Source: Anaeramoeba flamelloides
Taxonomy: Eukaryota > Metamonada > Anaeramoebidae
Assembly: GCA_027625915.1 (NCBI GenBank)
Contig: JANTQA010000019.1
Span: 625,001 to 689,000 of the forward strand
Length of the DNA stretch: 64,000 nucleotides
Direction: 5' to 3'
Shown: piece after piece, positions 1-11,558 of the stretch
How the letters are laid out: the number at the start of each line of letters is the position of its first letter
Numbering within the stretch: position 1 is the stretch's first letter
Program-made: the position numbers and the translations under genes
The notes under the pieces: generated by a model
What the model was told of the DNA's origin: nothing
The model's input: the letters and a program-made list of their open reading frames with translations, nothing else
The model's database searches: none

Positions 1-1500
1 TCATGAAGTTGAAGAATAATTTTCTGGAATGAATTAAAACAAATTAGTAATTTTTATGTGTGCCTAATACCAATCAAAAACTATTCAACGATGTGAAGTA
101 TGATAAATCTCCAAAAATCAACAATTAAAAAAAAAGAGGGTTTTTAAAAAAAAACACCAAAGAGTAATACTCAATTTTCGAATTAGAATGGTTGTGTTTG
201 GTAGTTTTTAACGCAACCATGTTAGTTATGAAGTGCCACTCTTTGGTACTTTTTGAGATCTTGTGGAGATTTTTTTTCAAATGAGTTATTTTTTTCTCAA
301 GAATGGTTAAAAATCCTTTATTTGTCAAATTTAGAGGGTTGTAAAATAAAAAACATTTAGGTTAAATCAAATTAAATTGATTTGTATATTGTAGGAAATC
401 AATTTATTTTAATTAAAGGTATTTAATACAATTTGTAAATCTATAATCAAGAAACTAATTGGGTTTTTTTTTTAAAAAAAATTAATTTTTTGGAATAGTA
501 ATTACTTTCAACTTTTTTTTTAAATTGGAATTTTTTACCAATGGAAATCCTATAATATTTTTGTTTTTGTTATTTGAATTTTTTCAATCAAAAAAAATTC
601 AATTTAACAATACTTTTTTTAGGTTTCAAGAAATTCCTTGAGTATGGATCTAATCTGGGGTAACTGTCTATTCCCTAAAAAAGGCTATAACTTTTTTTTT
701 GTTTTTTTTTTTTTCATTAAAGAGTATTTATGAAAATTCACCTGTTTTTAGTTTGGTGTTCTTTTTTTTTTTTTTTTTTTGGAAAATCATCGAAAATTTT
801 GAATAAAATTGAAAAGGGTGAAAAATGTGCTGTTAGACTTTTTTTCATTTGAGAATTGAATGTAAATTTTTTCAAATTTTCTTTTTATTTCTTCAATTTT
901 AAACAACGTTATTGGGTTTATTGAGTTTTTTGTATATATTGGTTTTTGTTATATTTTCAGAATAAACAATAAAAGGGTAAAATTCCGAATATTAAATGTT
1001 TGGTAAGTATTCTGTTAAAGATTATCACTCTAAGATACTTTTCAGTAATTTTAAAGTTCCAAAAAATAAACTTGGGTTGTTATTGGAAATAATGGGATCC
1101 GTCATATTTTTACAGTTATCTGATCTGTTCTATAAATTTGGTAAGGTTTTTTACAATCATTAGATGGTTTTGTTTTTTCTTTATCGGGTATTTCCAAAAA
1201 GGTGTTGTATTTTTGTTTTTTAAATTTCATAAAAAATGGTCTTTTTTTGCTCGGTTGTTCGTTAATTGGCAATAACACATTAAGTGGATATTAATACGCA
1301 TTTAATTTTCAATTAAGATCTTTAATTCGAAATATATTCATTGAAATATTTCCAAAAAATAAAAAAAAAATTAACTTTTTATTTAGAAAACAATTCACAA
1401 ACATTTTCAGTATAAAATAGGTTATATAACAATGGTATAAATGATTTTTCAAATTATAAAATACAATTGCAATATTATAAAAACACGGGTTATGAAAATA

Positions 1501-1570
1501 ATCCCTGATAAGATTTGTAATTGTTAATATGGATAAAATTGCTGTGTAATTTCTAATATTTAAAATCAAA
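1501..1570 (+). repeat. Dispersed repeat G, copy 1
   Basis: About 70 bp that reads roughly CCCTGATAAGATTTGTAATT followed by GTTAATATGGATAAAATTG. The same text recurs at 3241-3315 and, reversed, at 3608-3682 with visible divergence. The family is unknown. Confidence 0.4.
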
Positions 1571-2030
1571 TTCATTTTTTAAGAACCAAACTTCTAAAAT
1601 TATACCTTAACCGCTTCTTATAATTATGATTAATTAAATTGTACTTATTTACAACAATACTCAATCAATCAAAAAAAAAAAAGAATAAAAATTATTATTA
1701 TCTCACTTTTTTTGCAAATATTGTTAAAACTCATTTTTTTTTTTTTTCCAAATGAGTGGTTTCACATTGTAGTTGTCTAACAACAAAGTTGTGATTTTAT
1801 AGTTACCTCACTGTAATGAACTTTTTGTGGATTTATTACTTTATTTATAAAAATTTGTTTTGTTATAAAAGGGTATTTTTTTTTTTTTTCATCGAGATAG
1901 GAAACTATTAATAAATTGCACAATATTTTTCACGAAGGTTAAACATTAAAAATCGATTATTGACTTATTTTTGTGTATGTTCTATTTTTTTCCAATGCTT
2001 TAATTATCTTTTTTTTAATTTTTTTATATT

Positions 2031-2067
<37 letters not shown>

Positions 2068-3240
2068 ACTTCTATTTGAAATTGATTGGGGGTATAATTG
2101 GAACAGATTATCTAATCCCCAATATTTGATATTTATTAAATTTTTAAAACATAATTTGTCTTCCAATAGACCTAAAAAATAAAAAAGAATCATTTAAAGA
2201 AAAAGTAATCCCAAAATACATCACTTTTCTTCAAGTTATCGCCACTAACAAAATAGCGGAATTGTAACCAATAATTTTTTTCAGTTAATATGTTAAAGGA
2301 CTTTTCTGACAAAATAATTCAATATTTTTAAGAGAAAATTTTATTATATCAACAATTTTTAATGATAATTGACTAAAAAATATATAATGTAATTAATTTC
2401 TCTTTTTATATTTAAAATTATATTTTTCCTTAAAATTAATGAGTTTTTGAATTGTTTTTTTTTTTTTTTACATTTTGTTGGTAAAATAAAATAGGATCGC
2501 AAATTATTAACTAATGGTTAGATTCCATTCCATTAATAATCGAACATAAAGTATCGGATAGGTGGAAATCTTGAATACTAGTTGGTTTCATGTTAGGTGG
2601 TAAAATAAAAAACCGTTTAAAGATTATGCCCAAGGGTGAAAAATGTCAAACAATGTATAAAAAAACACTTGAAAGAGTTTTTAAAACTTTAAAAAATTTA
2701 CACACCGAGAATTTATTTTAGAAAAAAAAGAGAAATTTTCACAATTTTTAATAATTTTCACAATTTTTACCTTGAAAACCAACGTCAAAATTTTGATTTT
2801 AATATTTTAGAATTTCCATTTTGACTTTCTGAGCAAACACTAATTCCCCTGGCTGTTCTACATGTATTTTACATTTTCTTTGACAGGTTCGAAATGTTTT
2901 CAATTTTGGACTTACACTTGAAAAGACCCAATAGTTATTTTTTAACAATTATTTATTTTTATTGTTTTCAGTTTCCTTTTCATTGAAAAACAAAGAAAAA
3001 ATGTTGAGTGAAAAGATAAAGTTGTCCAAAGAAGGGTTTTTTTTTTTTTTGTCCAATTTCTTAAGTAGGAAAAATCTTTTTGAGAAGTGAAAGTGAAATA
3101 ACACAATAACTTAACACTCTAAAGGGTGGGGAGGTTGTTCTTAAAGTAAAAAATGAAAATATATTACAAGAGGCATCTTTTTGCTTTTTAGTTAAAAAAG
3201 TTAATTTTATCGTCTTGAAAAAGATTATGGTAGGATGAAA

Positions 3241-3315
3241 ATAACCCTAAGTAAGGTTTTTAATTGTTAATATTGGAAAAATTATCAGGTAATTGCAAAT
3301 ATTATCAATTAAATC
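3241..3315 (+). repeat. Dispersed repeat G, copy 2 (left arm of an inverted pair)
   Basis: Shares TTTTTAATTGTTAATATTGG and a later CAGGTAATT block with copy 1, and with the reverse complement of 3608-3682. Copies 2 and 3 face each other across about 290 bp, so 3241-3682 could be one degenerate inverted-repeat element. Confidence 0.4.
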
Positions 3316-3607
3316 CTTTTTAATAATTACCAATTTTTTTTACCAAACAAGTAATAAGCCTACCCTAAGTTCATTAAAGTGGGTTATATCTTTAGAATAC
3401 CCAATTAATAATTTGATAACCTAATTAAAACAACTTTTTTTGAAAAACAATCCAATTTTTTAGAGGTTTTCAATGAGTATGGAAAATGATAATTCTTATT
3501 CTTGTTTTTTGATTAATTCGATGGTGTTTTGAACCAGTGAAATTTCCTTAGTAATCATTCGAATTAATGGGCGAGGTATAATTTTAAAAGTTTGATTCTT
3601 AAAAAAA

Positions 3608-3682
3608 GGATTTGATTTAAAACAAAAGAAATTACCTAACAATTTTCCTAATATTCACAATTAAAAATCTTGTCAGTGATTT
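3608..3682 (-). repeat. Dispersed repeat G, copy 3 (right arm of an inverted pair)
   Basis: The reverse complement matches copy 2 at roughly 80% by eye: AAGATTTTTAATTGTGAATA, then a GGAAAATTGTTAGGTAATT block. It forms an imperfect inverted repeat with 3241-3315. Confidence 0.4.
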
Positions 3683-5076
3683 TTTCCATTCTCGAATTTT
3701 TTTCTCTCAGAAATACCAAAGTAGCTCAATTTACCTTTTATTATTCAAAAAAATCTAACTCGAGAATTTAATAAACAATAACTAAGATCCATTTGAATGG
3801 GGGTGGTATTATTGACTATGAGATGAATCATCTATTTTAATATTTGAAGATTGAAAAATTTTTATTTCACATTCTCAATTTTTTTCTATTCTCAAAGTTT
3901 AAAAAAAATAAAAAGGTAAATTATTGAGAACAATTGAAGTTGTTCTTTGTTGTTATTGCGGGGTAAAACTGAATCATTTTCAATTTGAATTTTCCCATTT
4001 TGAACTTTTTGGTTTTGATCTCTAAAATAATTTATCGAGATCAAAAGAATATTTTCTTAATTAAAAATCTGATAAATGAGTGTAATCGAATTTTTGACCA
4101 GTTTGAAAATAATTCGTTAAAAATTTGTTGTACATCAACTTTAATGAATTTTTTCTTTTTTTTAATTCACTTCTTCTTATCAATTTTTTCTGACAATCGA
4201 TTTAAATCCATATCCACGACATTTCGAATATGTTTCCAATTTTTAACTTCAAAAATTGATCTTAGTTTGGATTTGTTGAAGAGAATTTGCACATTTGTAA
4301 ATTTTCAATTATGAAATAAATAATTCAATTTTAGGTCTCTTTTCCCAAAAGGTATGTTACTCGATAAGATTACGAAGTTCCTTAGAAAAACTGAGAAAAG
4401 TACAAGATTATTAGGAGCCAAAAAGAGAAAATAAAAAATAATATATTTTCATCTGATTAAACTTTTTCTTTTACCCAAGCATCTTTATTAAACATATGGA
4501 CAAGAAACCAAAAATATTTCAAACAAATCCTAAAAAGAGATTACTCATAGAATAATAAAGCACATATTCCTATTTTATATTTAGCAAAACATTGATAACT
4601 TTCAAAAAGGATTAAGAAATAAAAATAATTCGTGCCTAAAATTCAAACCCAAGTATCATAAACAAACCAAAAAAATTTCTCAAATCACTCCAAAATTGTA
4701 TCTTCTTTTTTTTATCTTAGTTTTTTTTTTTGATTTCTGCGAATTGCTTTGTCAACCAAACAAAAACGAAAAAACTGGACTTTATTTTGTTGAAAACCTA
4801 TTAATCGGAACTTGGTTCTTTTATTTGCCAAATCCTTGATAGACCAAATAATTTTCTGTGAAAAATTAAAAAAAAAAATTTACAAAAATAAATTACCAAA
4901 TCCAAATCGAAAAACTTTTCTGATAAGAGGAGTGTTAATGTAATATAATGGTTATCAAAAATTGAAGATTCAAAATCAATATTTGAAAACATTATTTTAA
5001 TTTTTTATTTTTTCTTTTCAACCCTTTTTCTTGTTTTTTTTTATTTCCTACCAAACCTCTTTTTCTTCTGTCAAAC

Positions 5077-5551
5077 ATGGATTTTTATGACATTTATACA
5101 ATCCTTTTCGCAGTCGCAACGTTTATCGGCTTCGTTCTACTGGTGATGATTATGTTAAGAAAAAAGAACCGTATTATCCAAGTATAATTTTATTGTTATT
5201 TTTTTTGTTTTTTGGAACCGAACTCTTGTTGTTTATCCACAATCTAATTTTTTTCGAATATTTATTTTTTAAAAATAGGCAAGATCCAATACAATCTTCT
5301 TTTTTGTTATCCTCACTGGGGTACTCATAGGGGCAAGTTTTGTTGCTGATAGACCAGGAAATGAAATACCAACATCTTATTATGTCAGTATTATTTTCCT
5401 TTCACCAGGCCTTATTTGGGGTGTTTTTATTGCACACGCATGGAGAATTAATTTTATATATAACACTAATAAGTTTGTTTTTGTTTTTGTATTTTTTTTT
5501 ATTAATTTTTTTTTCGAAAATAATTTCTATTTTTTTTTGTTTACGAAATAA
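5077..5551 (+). CDS. N-terminal (TM1-3) exons of a seven-transmembrane RGS-like protein, probably incomplete
   Basis: Exon 1 (5077-5181) encodes 35 residues starting MDFYDIYTILFAV. A GTATAA donor opens a 97-nt intron (5182-5278) ending in AATAG, and exon 2 starts at 5279. The frame is phase-consistent and stays open to the stop at 5549-5551. Membrane segments lie at about residues 6-28, 40-58 and 70-90. The third is followed by WRINFIYNTNK, the sort of R-x-x-F/W-x-x-x-N sequence that follows TM3 in protist 7TM-RGS proteins. After about 5475 the frame becomes Phe-rich and looks intronic, so the true donor lies near there. A natural partner is the 10215-11558 frame, which holds four membrane segments plus an RGS domain. 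Either this is the 5' end of one gene with a giant intron, or it is a broken half. Function by analogy: GTPase-accelerating receptor-like regulator of heterotrimeric G proteins. The exon calls are firm, the family call moderate. Confidence 0.5.
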
Positions 5552-7001
5552 AAGAAACCTATTTTTGTCGAAAAAAATTAGAATTGAAGAGTATTCCTTT
5601 TGAGAAAAATTTCTTTTGGTTGATTGCAAAATGAAGAAATTCCAAAATCTAAAAATAATCCCAAATTGGTTCACTCAAGTTCTTCCTTTTTACCCAATCT
5701 GAAAAACTGTATCTGTGAATCAATCAAATATTGCTTTTTTTTGTAATTTTTTTTAAAAATTATTTTTTGCATTTATCAAATAAATTTTGAAAGATGAAAT
5801 CTTTGATGCAACCTTTCCACTTTTCAGTTTTTTAACAATATTCTAACCGACATTTGTTTTTGAGATCACAACTTGTTTACAAAAAGAAATCTCATAAAAA
5901 TATTAATCTTCGGTTTTTATCGATATTTAATCAACACAAATTTGAAATTTTGTAAAAGATTGAAAAATTGTTACTTTCAAAATACATTTTGAGAGTCATT
6001 TTGGGCCAAAAAGGTTTCGAAATACCATATATTTTTACTTTTGAAAAAACTATAAATCTTGACTTGAAAATTAATTCCAAATCGTATTTTTTACCCAATA
6101 TTTTGTTTGGTTTATGAAAAAATGACAAAAATTGGAATTGTTTCAAGAAAGAAAAAGTGGGTCTTTAAACAATAAGACCCATTACTTGAGACGATATTTT
6201 TTGTTACACACTTGGAAAATTTTTACACTGTTTTTTTTTTTTTTATTTTTTTTTGATCTTTTAGAACAAACAAATATCCTTCTTTTTTTTTCTCCAACTT
6301 TTAAAAGGAATTGTAACAGAATAATAATACCAACCTTTCGTATGGTAACTGCTCTACAAAAAACAACTGTAATTAAATGAATAATTGATCAAAATTTGAA
6401 AAATTTCAAAATAATTTAATACACTTTCAGAATTTAACCATTTTAAAAAAGTGAGTACTATTTTTATGAGGTTGTCATAATGAAAACTTTTTTAAAGACT
6501 TTTTATTTAAATAAAGTGAACTTTTTTTTAAAAAAAAGTGCTTTCCTTGAGAAACCATCCTTTGTCTCACATTTAAAGGCTGACCACTCTCTTTATTACA
6601 ATAGAAAACTTTAAAAAGGATTTAATTTTGGCAAAATCATAAAAATAATACTCACTGTATTAAAAGAGAAAACTTTCAAAAAGTTTTAATTCTGAAAAAG
6701 TTTTTACTTTTTCTGAAGATTGACAACTTTGAAAAAAGTTTCAAAAAAAACATTTAAATTTTAAAAACGGCTGTAAATGAGAAAAAATTTTCACTTCATT
6801 TTCCTTTTTCTTTTTCAAATAGAAATCTCAAATTACAACCTACACGAAAAGAATAGCACAAAAATCAAAGTCACTTTTTTTTACTTGACAACACTTTTGT
6901 TTTTTTGATATTGCTCCCAATTTTGAAAGGAATTACAAGATCAAAATTCAACAACTTTCAATTTAAAAAGTTTTTACAATTAAAACTTTTAAAAACATGT
7001 A
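5552..7001. other. Non-coding stretch between the TM1-3 exons and repeat E
   Basis: AT-rich sequence without a supported gene. A small perfect hairpin occurs at about 6160-6181 (GGGTCTT, 8-nt loop, AAGACCC). An 82-codon frame at 6132-6380 contains a hydrophobic run but no recognisable family. If the 7TM-RGS gene is continuous, this is intron. Confidence 0.45.
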
Positions 7002-7933
7002 AGCTAAATTTCAAAAATAGGGTCATCATTAGTATTTTCTAAATTATTGGTATGTGTGTTGTGTTGACCAAATATTCTGAACCCAATATCTTTTAAAAGT
7101 CATTATTGAATATTTAAGATCAAGAAACAATCTTCTTTTAATGAAAATTTCCCAAAGTTGAATTCATTTTTTTGCAATTTTTCTTTCAAAATGATTCCAT
7201 ATTGTTATTTTTATGTTGAATGAACAAGAACATTTTTGAAAACCGTTAATATTCAAGAGATGAGATTAATTAGCATTGGGGAAAGGGATTGTAAAATTCA
7301 AAGAAAGTAAAACACCCAAGAAGTGTTTGCTTCGAAAACAAGTATCAACCAAATTTGCTTTAATGAGTTACAATGGTTCCTTGAAAAGTGAAGAAATAGC
7401 AAGATCAAATAAGATCTTCTTTTCTCTTTCATTTGGAGACAATGTGATGAATGTGATCGTATTCATTTTATCTTTGAGTTCTTTGTTGTACATTCAAAAA
7501 ATTGGTTTTGTTTTCACTTTCTTTTCTTGTTCTTTTTCTTTTTCTTTTTCTTTCTTTTGTTGAGATTCTTTTTATCTTGAAAAAGGTATCAAGGAAAGTT
7601 TGGGTTGATACCAAATGGGTAAATAGTAAATATCTGATAACTCTGATGGAAAGTTGTTTCAAAAGGTTCTTTGAAGCAATGGTGAATCTTAAATGGATAA
7701 TTTTAAGATGAAAAATCATTTCAAAAATAGGGCCAGATTTATTTTTTTCTTTATGGGTTTCTTTTCTCTATTCTTTTTATTAGAAATAATAATTAAAACA
7801 GAAAAGGGTGTTTTAGACAGTTATTTTTTAGTTTTAAGTTCTGATTTTTCTGGGTTGAGTTTTGGTATTCACTAAATGAGAAACTACAATTTTTTTTCAA
7901 TCAAAAATTTGCCCCTATTTTTGAAATTAAGCT
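7002..7933 (+). mobile_element. Element E copy 1: 932-bp TIR element, no transposase
   Basis: Both ends carry a ~24-bp inverted repeat, AGCTWAATTTCAAAAATAGG then G(K)CA, and both are flanked by TA (7000-7001 and 7934-7935). A second copy lies in the opposite orientation at 54188-55112 and differs at only a small fraction of positions by eye. The TA flanks suggest Tc1/mariner-type insertion, but no DDE transposase is encoded. The longest frames (7276-7563 +, 7468-7719 -) have no recognised domain. The terminal motif also recurs internally at about 7722-7739, so the right-hand ~215 bp is itself bounded by inverted repeats. The element lies between the two halves of the putative 7TM-RGS gene. 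Confidence 0.75.
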
Positions 7934-10214
7934 TAATGTAAATAACTTTCCACTTTTCGGTTTTCAGAAAAAGAGTTTCAAGTTATTGAAAGTCAACAAT
8001 ATTTTTCTTTAAGATAACCTTTCAAAAATTTCAATTAAATTCAAAATTTTTTCTGTTGTTAATTTTTTTACCCACTTTTGGATGTATAAAAGTTTGTATA
8101 AAGATTTGAAATTTGAAAAAATATCAAAGAATATCAGTTACTGAAATCTTGCAGACTGTAAGTTTGAAAGTTCGAAAAAGTTTTGAAAGTGTTTGTATGG
8201 ATTGTGCGATTCTTGTTGTGTGCTTCTTTGAAAACTCAATTTGAAAAAGAAAAACAAACAAAATTAATCCAAGCTTATTTCCTAATTATTATACAAATAT
8301 CAGTATACGCACTTAGAGGGTCTATTTTTGAACCAACATTATCAGCCAAATCAAAACATTGGGCGAATAAGATTAAAAATAAGATCGTCTTGAGAAAAAT
8401 TCTTAATGCATTCTTTTTTATTTTTCTTAAATTTTGAGAAATAATACTCTGTTGTTAAAATCAAATTCTCCTAATTACAATTTTTCTCTCAGAGTTCAAT
8501 TCAGAACTTGAATTAAATTTCTTAAAATTTCATTTCTAATTTATTTTGGGAATAGCTTTGTTTTTTTTTTTTTTTTTTCACAAATAATTTGCAAAATTTT
8601 TGTAAAAAACTTGAAATAAAAAACTTCTTTTGTTAGTTGGAAAAATAACAAACTCTCAAATTACTACCACCTCAATAGAAAGTAATGATTTTCAAAACTG
8701 TAAAATCGGCTCAAAATAACTCTGATCAAAATGAAAGTAATTTTTCATAAGCAAAAAAAAAAAAAAAAAAAAAAATATTTTTCGAGTTTAAAAATCACAA
8801 TTTAAATCGGAGTGTTTTTAAAATAGGAAAAACAAAAAAGTTTTAAAAGGTGTTCTACTCAAACTCCTCAAAGAAGAGAACAAACCATTTAAGCAAGACT
8901 TTTTGGAACTTTACATTAATTAATACATTTTTTTTTTTTCCAAAAACTCTCAGTTTCATAAACAATTAGAAATTACTTGAAATGAAAAAAAGACGAAAAA
9001 CTAACTAAAATCAAAATTAAAGACACTCCAACACATGCTTTGGTTTAACCTTAATAGTAAAAAGTTTGCTTTAATGGTATTTTCTGATTAAAAAACTGAA
9101 AAAATATACCACCTTTTCTTTTTTTTTATTTTTTATTCCACAAATAATTTATGTAGTTTTAAACAATTGTTGTACTTTTTTAAAGTAAATTATTTTTCAG
9201 AGCTTTGCTACAAATGGAAATTAAATTAATTTACCACGGTTTGGCCACTTTTCAAGTCTAGGTTAAAAGTATGAAATTTCTGATCCTGAAAAATTGGCTT
9301 TTGTGATTTTCAAAATTATTTAAATTTTAAAGAAAAATTGTAAAATCCTATTTTATAATTTTAAAAAATAATGATAAATTTCTCAATATTTTTTAAAGAT
9401 CAAAATGATTTTGGAATATTTTTTTAATCTAATTAACCTTTTAATGTTTTTGAAAATAACCAATAAAATTAAATGTAATTTTTAAAACATAAGTGTTTTT
9501 AATTCACAAAATTTGACTTCAGGTCAATTTGATTTGAGATGAAACAAAAAAACCCATACTAAGGGTCCAATAATCTTTCTCACAACTACAACTTATCTTT
9601 AAAGAAATAATATTAATAATAATAAAAATACAGCCTTTTGAAAATGTTCTTACAAAAAGTTTTATAAAGTGTTGTTCAAAAGAGTGAATCAAACTGTTTG
9701 AAGGAACGCTTTTTGAAACTTTTAGCTATCACCTTTATTCAAACAGTTGTAAAAAAAAAAAATAAAAAAATTATTCTGTAATTGATTGGAAGCCAGGGAT
9801 CAAAAAAATAATTGTATCACTCTTTGAAAGTATAGAAATATTAATTCATAAATAAAAGTTTGGAAACAAAATTTCAATTATTTATGTTTTTACTTTAAAC
9901 TTATCGATAAGTTGTAAAATTTACAATGACCAATAAAGTAACCCCAATGAATGAGTACATTTTTACATTCAATTAAAGATAACTTGAATTTTATTAGATC
10001 TTGCAAAAAGTATTTTTTTTTTCCAACCATTTATTAAAATTTCATTCAATTTGAATAATATGTTTTTTAAAATGAATTTGAATATTTTAACTAATTTTTC
10101 TTTACATTTTTTATTTAATATTTATTTTTTTTCAACTATTTTAATAAAAAAATATAAAACATATAAACAAATAATAGAGACAAGATTCAAATTGTCAAAA
10201 AACTCTCATATTTA
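7934..10214. other. Non-coding stretch upstream of the RGS-domain frame
   Basis: AT-rich, with poly-T at about 8561-8579 and poly-A at about 8753-8776. A frame at 8183-8437 is less AT-rich than its surroundings but shows no family motif, no convincing splice sites and no homologue I recognise. Just upstream of 10215, an AATAG at 10173-10177 could serve as a splice acceptor that keeps the RGS frame open (see the next entry). Confidence 0.45.
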
Positions 10215-11558
10215 ATGGTAACAGAAAATCAATCATTTAATAAATTTCCAAAAAATTTAAAAAATATTACCAAAAAGCATATTGATGAAACAAGTTCAAC
10301 GCATGTGACTGACAATAGTTTAGATTTTGAAAAAACGATACCGGAAATTGAAAAAAGAATTTTAAAAAGAAGAGCGATCTTTTCCGAAAAATTTTTCTTT
10401 CTCATTCTCACAAGTATCTTGGTAGTAATACTTCTCATAGCAATAATAATTTTTTACACAAGAGATATCAATAGAACAACAAGAAAATATTCAAGTGATA
10501 AGGTATTTTTGGCAATGTTAGTTCTGCTTGTATGTTCACTCTTGGGTAATTTAATCTATTTATTGATCAAAATTCGCAAGATTAAGGATCCTTATAAGAT
10601 CAAAAAGGAAATTTATGGTGTAGTTATGAACCAAATTTTTATTATAGTGGTATTTGTTATTAACCAAGCCACCGGGAATCATATTCGAAATAGACTTCTT
10701 GCACTTCTAACGTGCTTTAATCAATATTTGATTGTGTTTGGATATCCACTTTATTTGAGTTTCGTCAGTGATAAGAAAAGTAAAGAGACAATAAATCAAA
10801 AGGAATCGATTTACCCCAAATTTTTAGAGATCATTAACAACAAATCGAAAAGAATATATTTTGTTAAATTTTGCGAAAGTGATTATTCAATTGAAAACAT
10901 TATGTTTTATCAAGCATCAAAGGCATACAAAAACAGCAATTCGAAAAAGAAACGAAAAAAATTGATACAAAAAATTTACAAACAATTTATTAGTCCCACA
11001 GCTCCTTTACAAATCAACATCTCTTCAAAAGTTTCAAAAGAGATCATCAAGGAGATCGATAATGGCTCTGTTGATGCTGATCTTTTAAATGCACCATGTA
11101 AAGAAATCATGGAGCTAATGTATACTAATACATACCCTCTTTTTTTGGATTCAGATTTCCACTCTAATATGCTCATTGAAACGAACAATGCCGGCTTAGA
11201 ACTATTAAATCAAAAGAGCGATGATATCGAATTAAATTCGAACAAGGATAAGTCGGATTCTCAAAGTACTCAAAATTCATCAACATCATCTACCAGCAGC
11301 AGCAGCAGCGATGAGGAAACCAAAAAAGATCAGGGAAGCTCCAAAGAGAATGATGAAAAAAAAGATCAAGATATCCCCAAAAATGATAATGTCAATGAAG
11401 ACAAGGATTTAGGTGAAGATAATAATGAAAATAAAGAGATCGCTGATCCCAATGAAAATGAGAATAATAATAAATCCAATTCTGATCCTCGTCCTAATTC
11501 TAGTTCTCTTTCTAGCAGCGATTCGAGTTCGGATTCAAAAAGTGACCAAGATAATTAA
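10215..11558 (+). CDS. RGS-domain membrane protein (TM4-7 plus RGS), probably the C-terminal part of a 7TM-RGS protein
   Basis: The 447-residue frame has four hydrophobic segments at about residues 60-81, 96-120, 133-151 and 160-184. An RGS domain follows at about 203-320, with the diagnostic order YFVKFCESDYSIENIMFYQA, then IYKQFISPTAP, then YTNTYPLFLDSDFHSNML. RGS domains accelerate GTP hydrolysis by G-alpha subunits. Here the domain would face the cytosol next to the membrane. Residues 330-447 are an acidic Ser/Asp/Glu/Asn tail. Four rather than seven segments, and a segment pattern that would follow TM3, suggest that the frame continues an upstream exon. Reading back from the AUG, the frame stays open to an AATAG acceptor-like site at 10177. 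The alternative is a stand-alone gene starting at this AUG. The RGS call is strong; the start is uncertain. Confidence 0.85.
   Translation: MVTENQSFNKFPKNLKNITKKHIDETSSTHVTDNSLDFEKTIPEIEKRILKRRAIFSEKFFFLILTSILVVILLIAIIIFYTRDINRTTRKYSSDKVFLAMLVLLVCSLLGNLIYLLIKIRKIKDPYKIKKEIYGVVMNQIFIIVVFVINQATGNHIRNRLLALLTCFNQYLIVFGYPLYLSFVSDKKSKETINQKESIYPKFLEIINNKSKRIYFVKFCESDYSIENIMFYQASKAYKNSNSKKKRKKLIQKIYKQFISPTAPLQINISSKVSKEIIKEIDNGSVDADLLNAPCKEIMELMYTNTYPLFLDSDFHSNMLIETNNAGLELLNQKSDDIELNSNKDKSDSQSTQNSSTSSTSSSSSDEETKKDQGSSKENDEKKDQDIPKNDNVNEDKDLGEDNNENKEIADPNENENNNKSNSDPRPNSSSLSSSDSSSDSKSDQDN

Larger units (their letters stand above)
1..5076. other. AT-rich non-coding stretch
   Basis: No convincing gene was found. 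Short open frames here (for example 3985-4314) are rich in Phe, Ile, Asn and Lys, as expected from AT-rich noise, and have no recognisable motif. The stretch contains an unbroken 32-base A tract at 2032-2063, other poly-T runs, and three copies of a short dispersed repeat listed separately. Confidence 0.6.

Noticed and set aside
3985-4314. 109-codon plus-strand frame
   Set aside because: Composition matches AT-rich noise. No start context, motif or splice sites.
6132-6380. 82-codon frame with a hydrophobic run, considered as a missing TM exon of the 7TM-RGS gene
   Set aside because: The downstream frame already supplies four segments, and no splice sites join it in phase.
7276-7563. 95-codon frame in element E, also present in copy 2
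   Set aside because: The two copies are too similar for codon-level conservation to mean anything, the few differences change amino acids, and no domain is visible.
8183-8437. 84-codon frame between the RGS halves
   Set aside because: No family motif, and no acceptor or donor that would connect it to either half.
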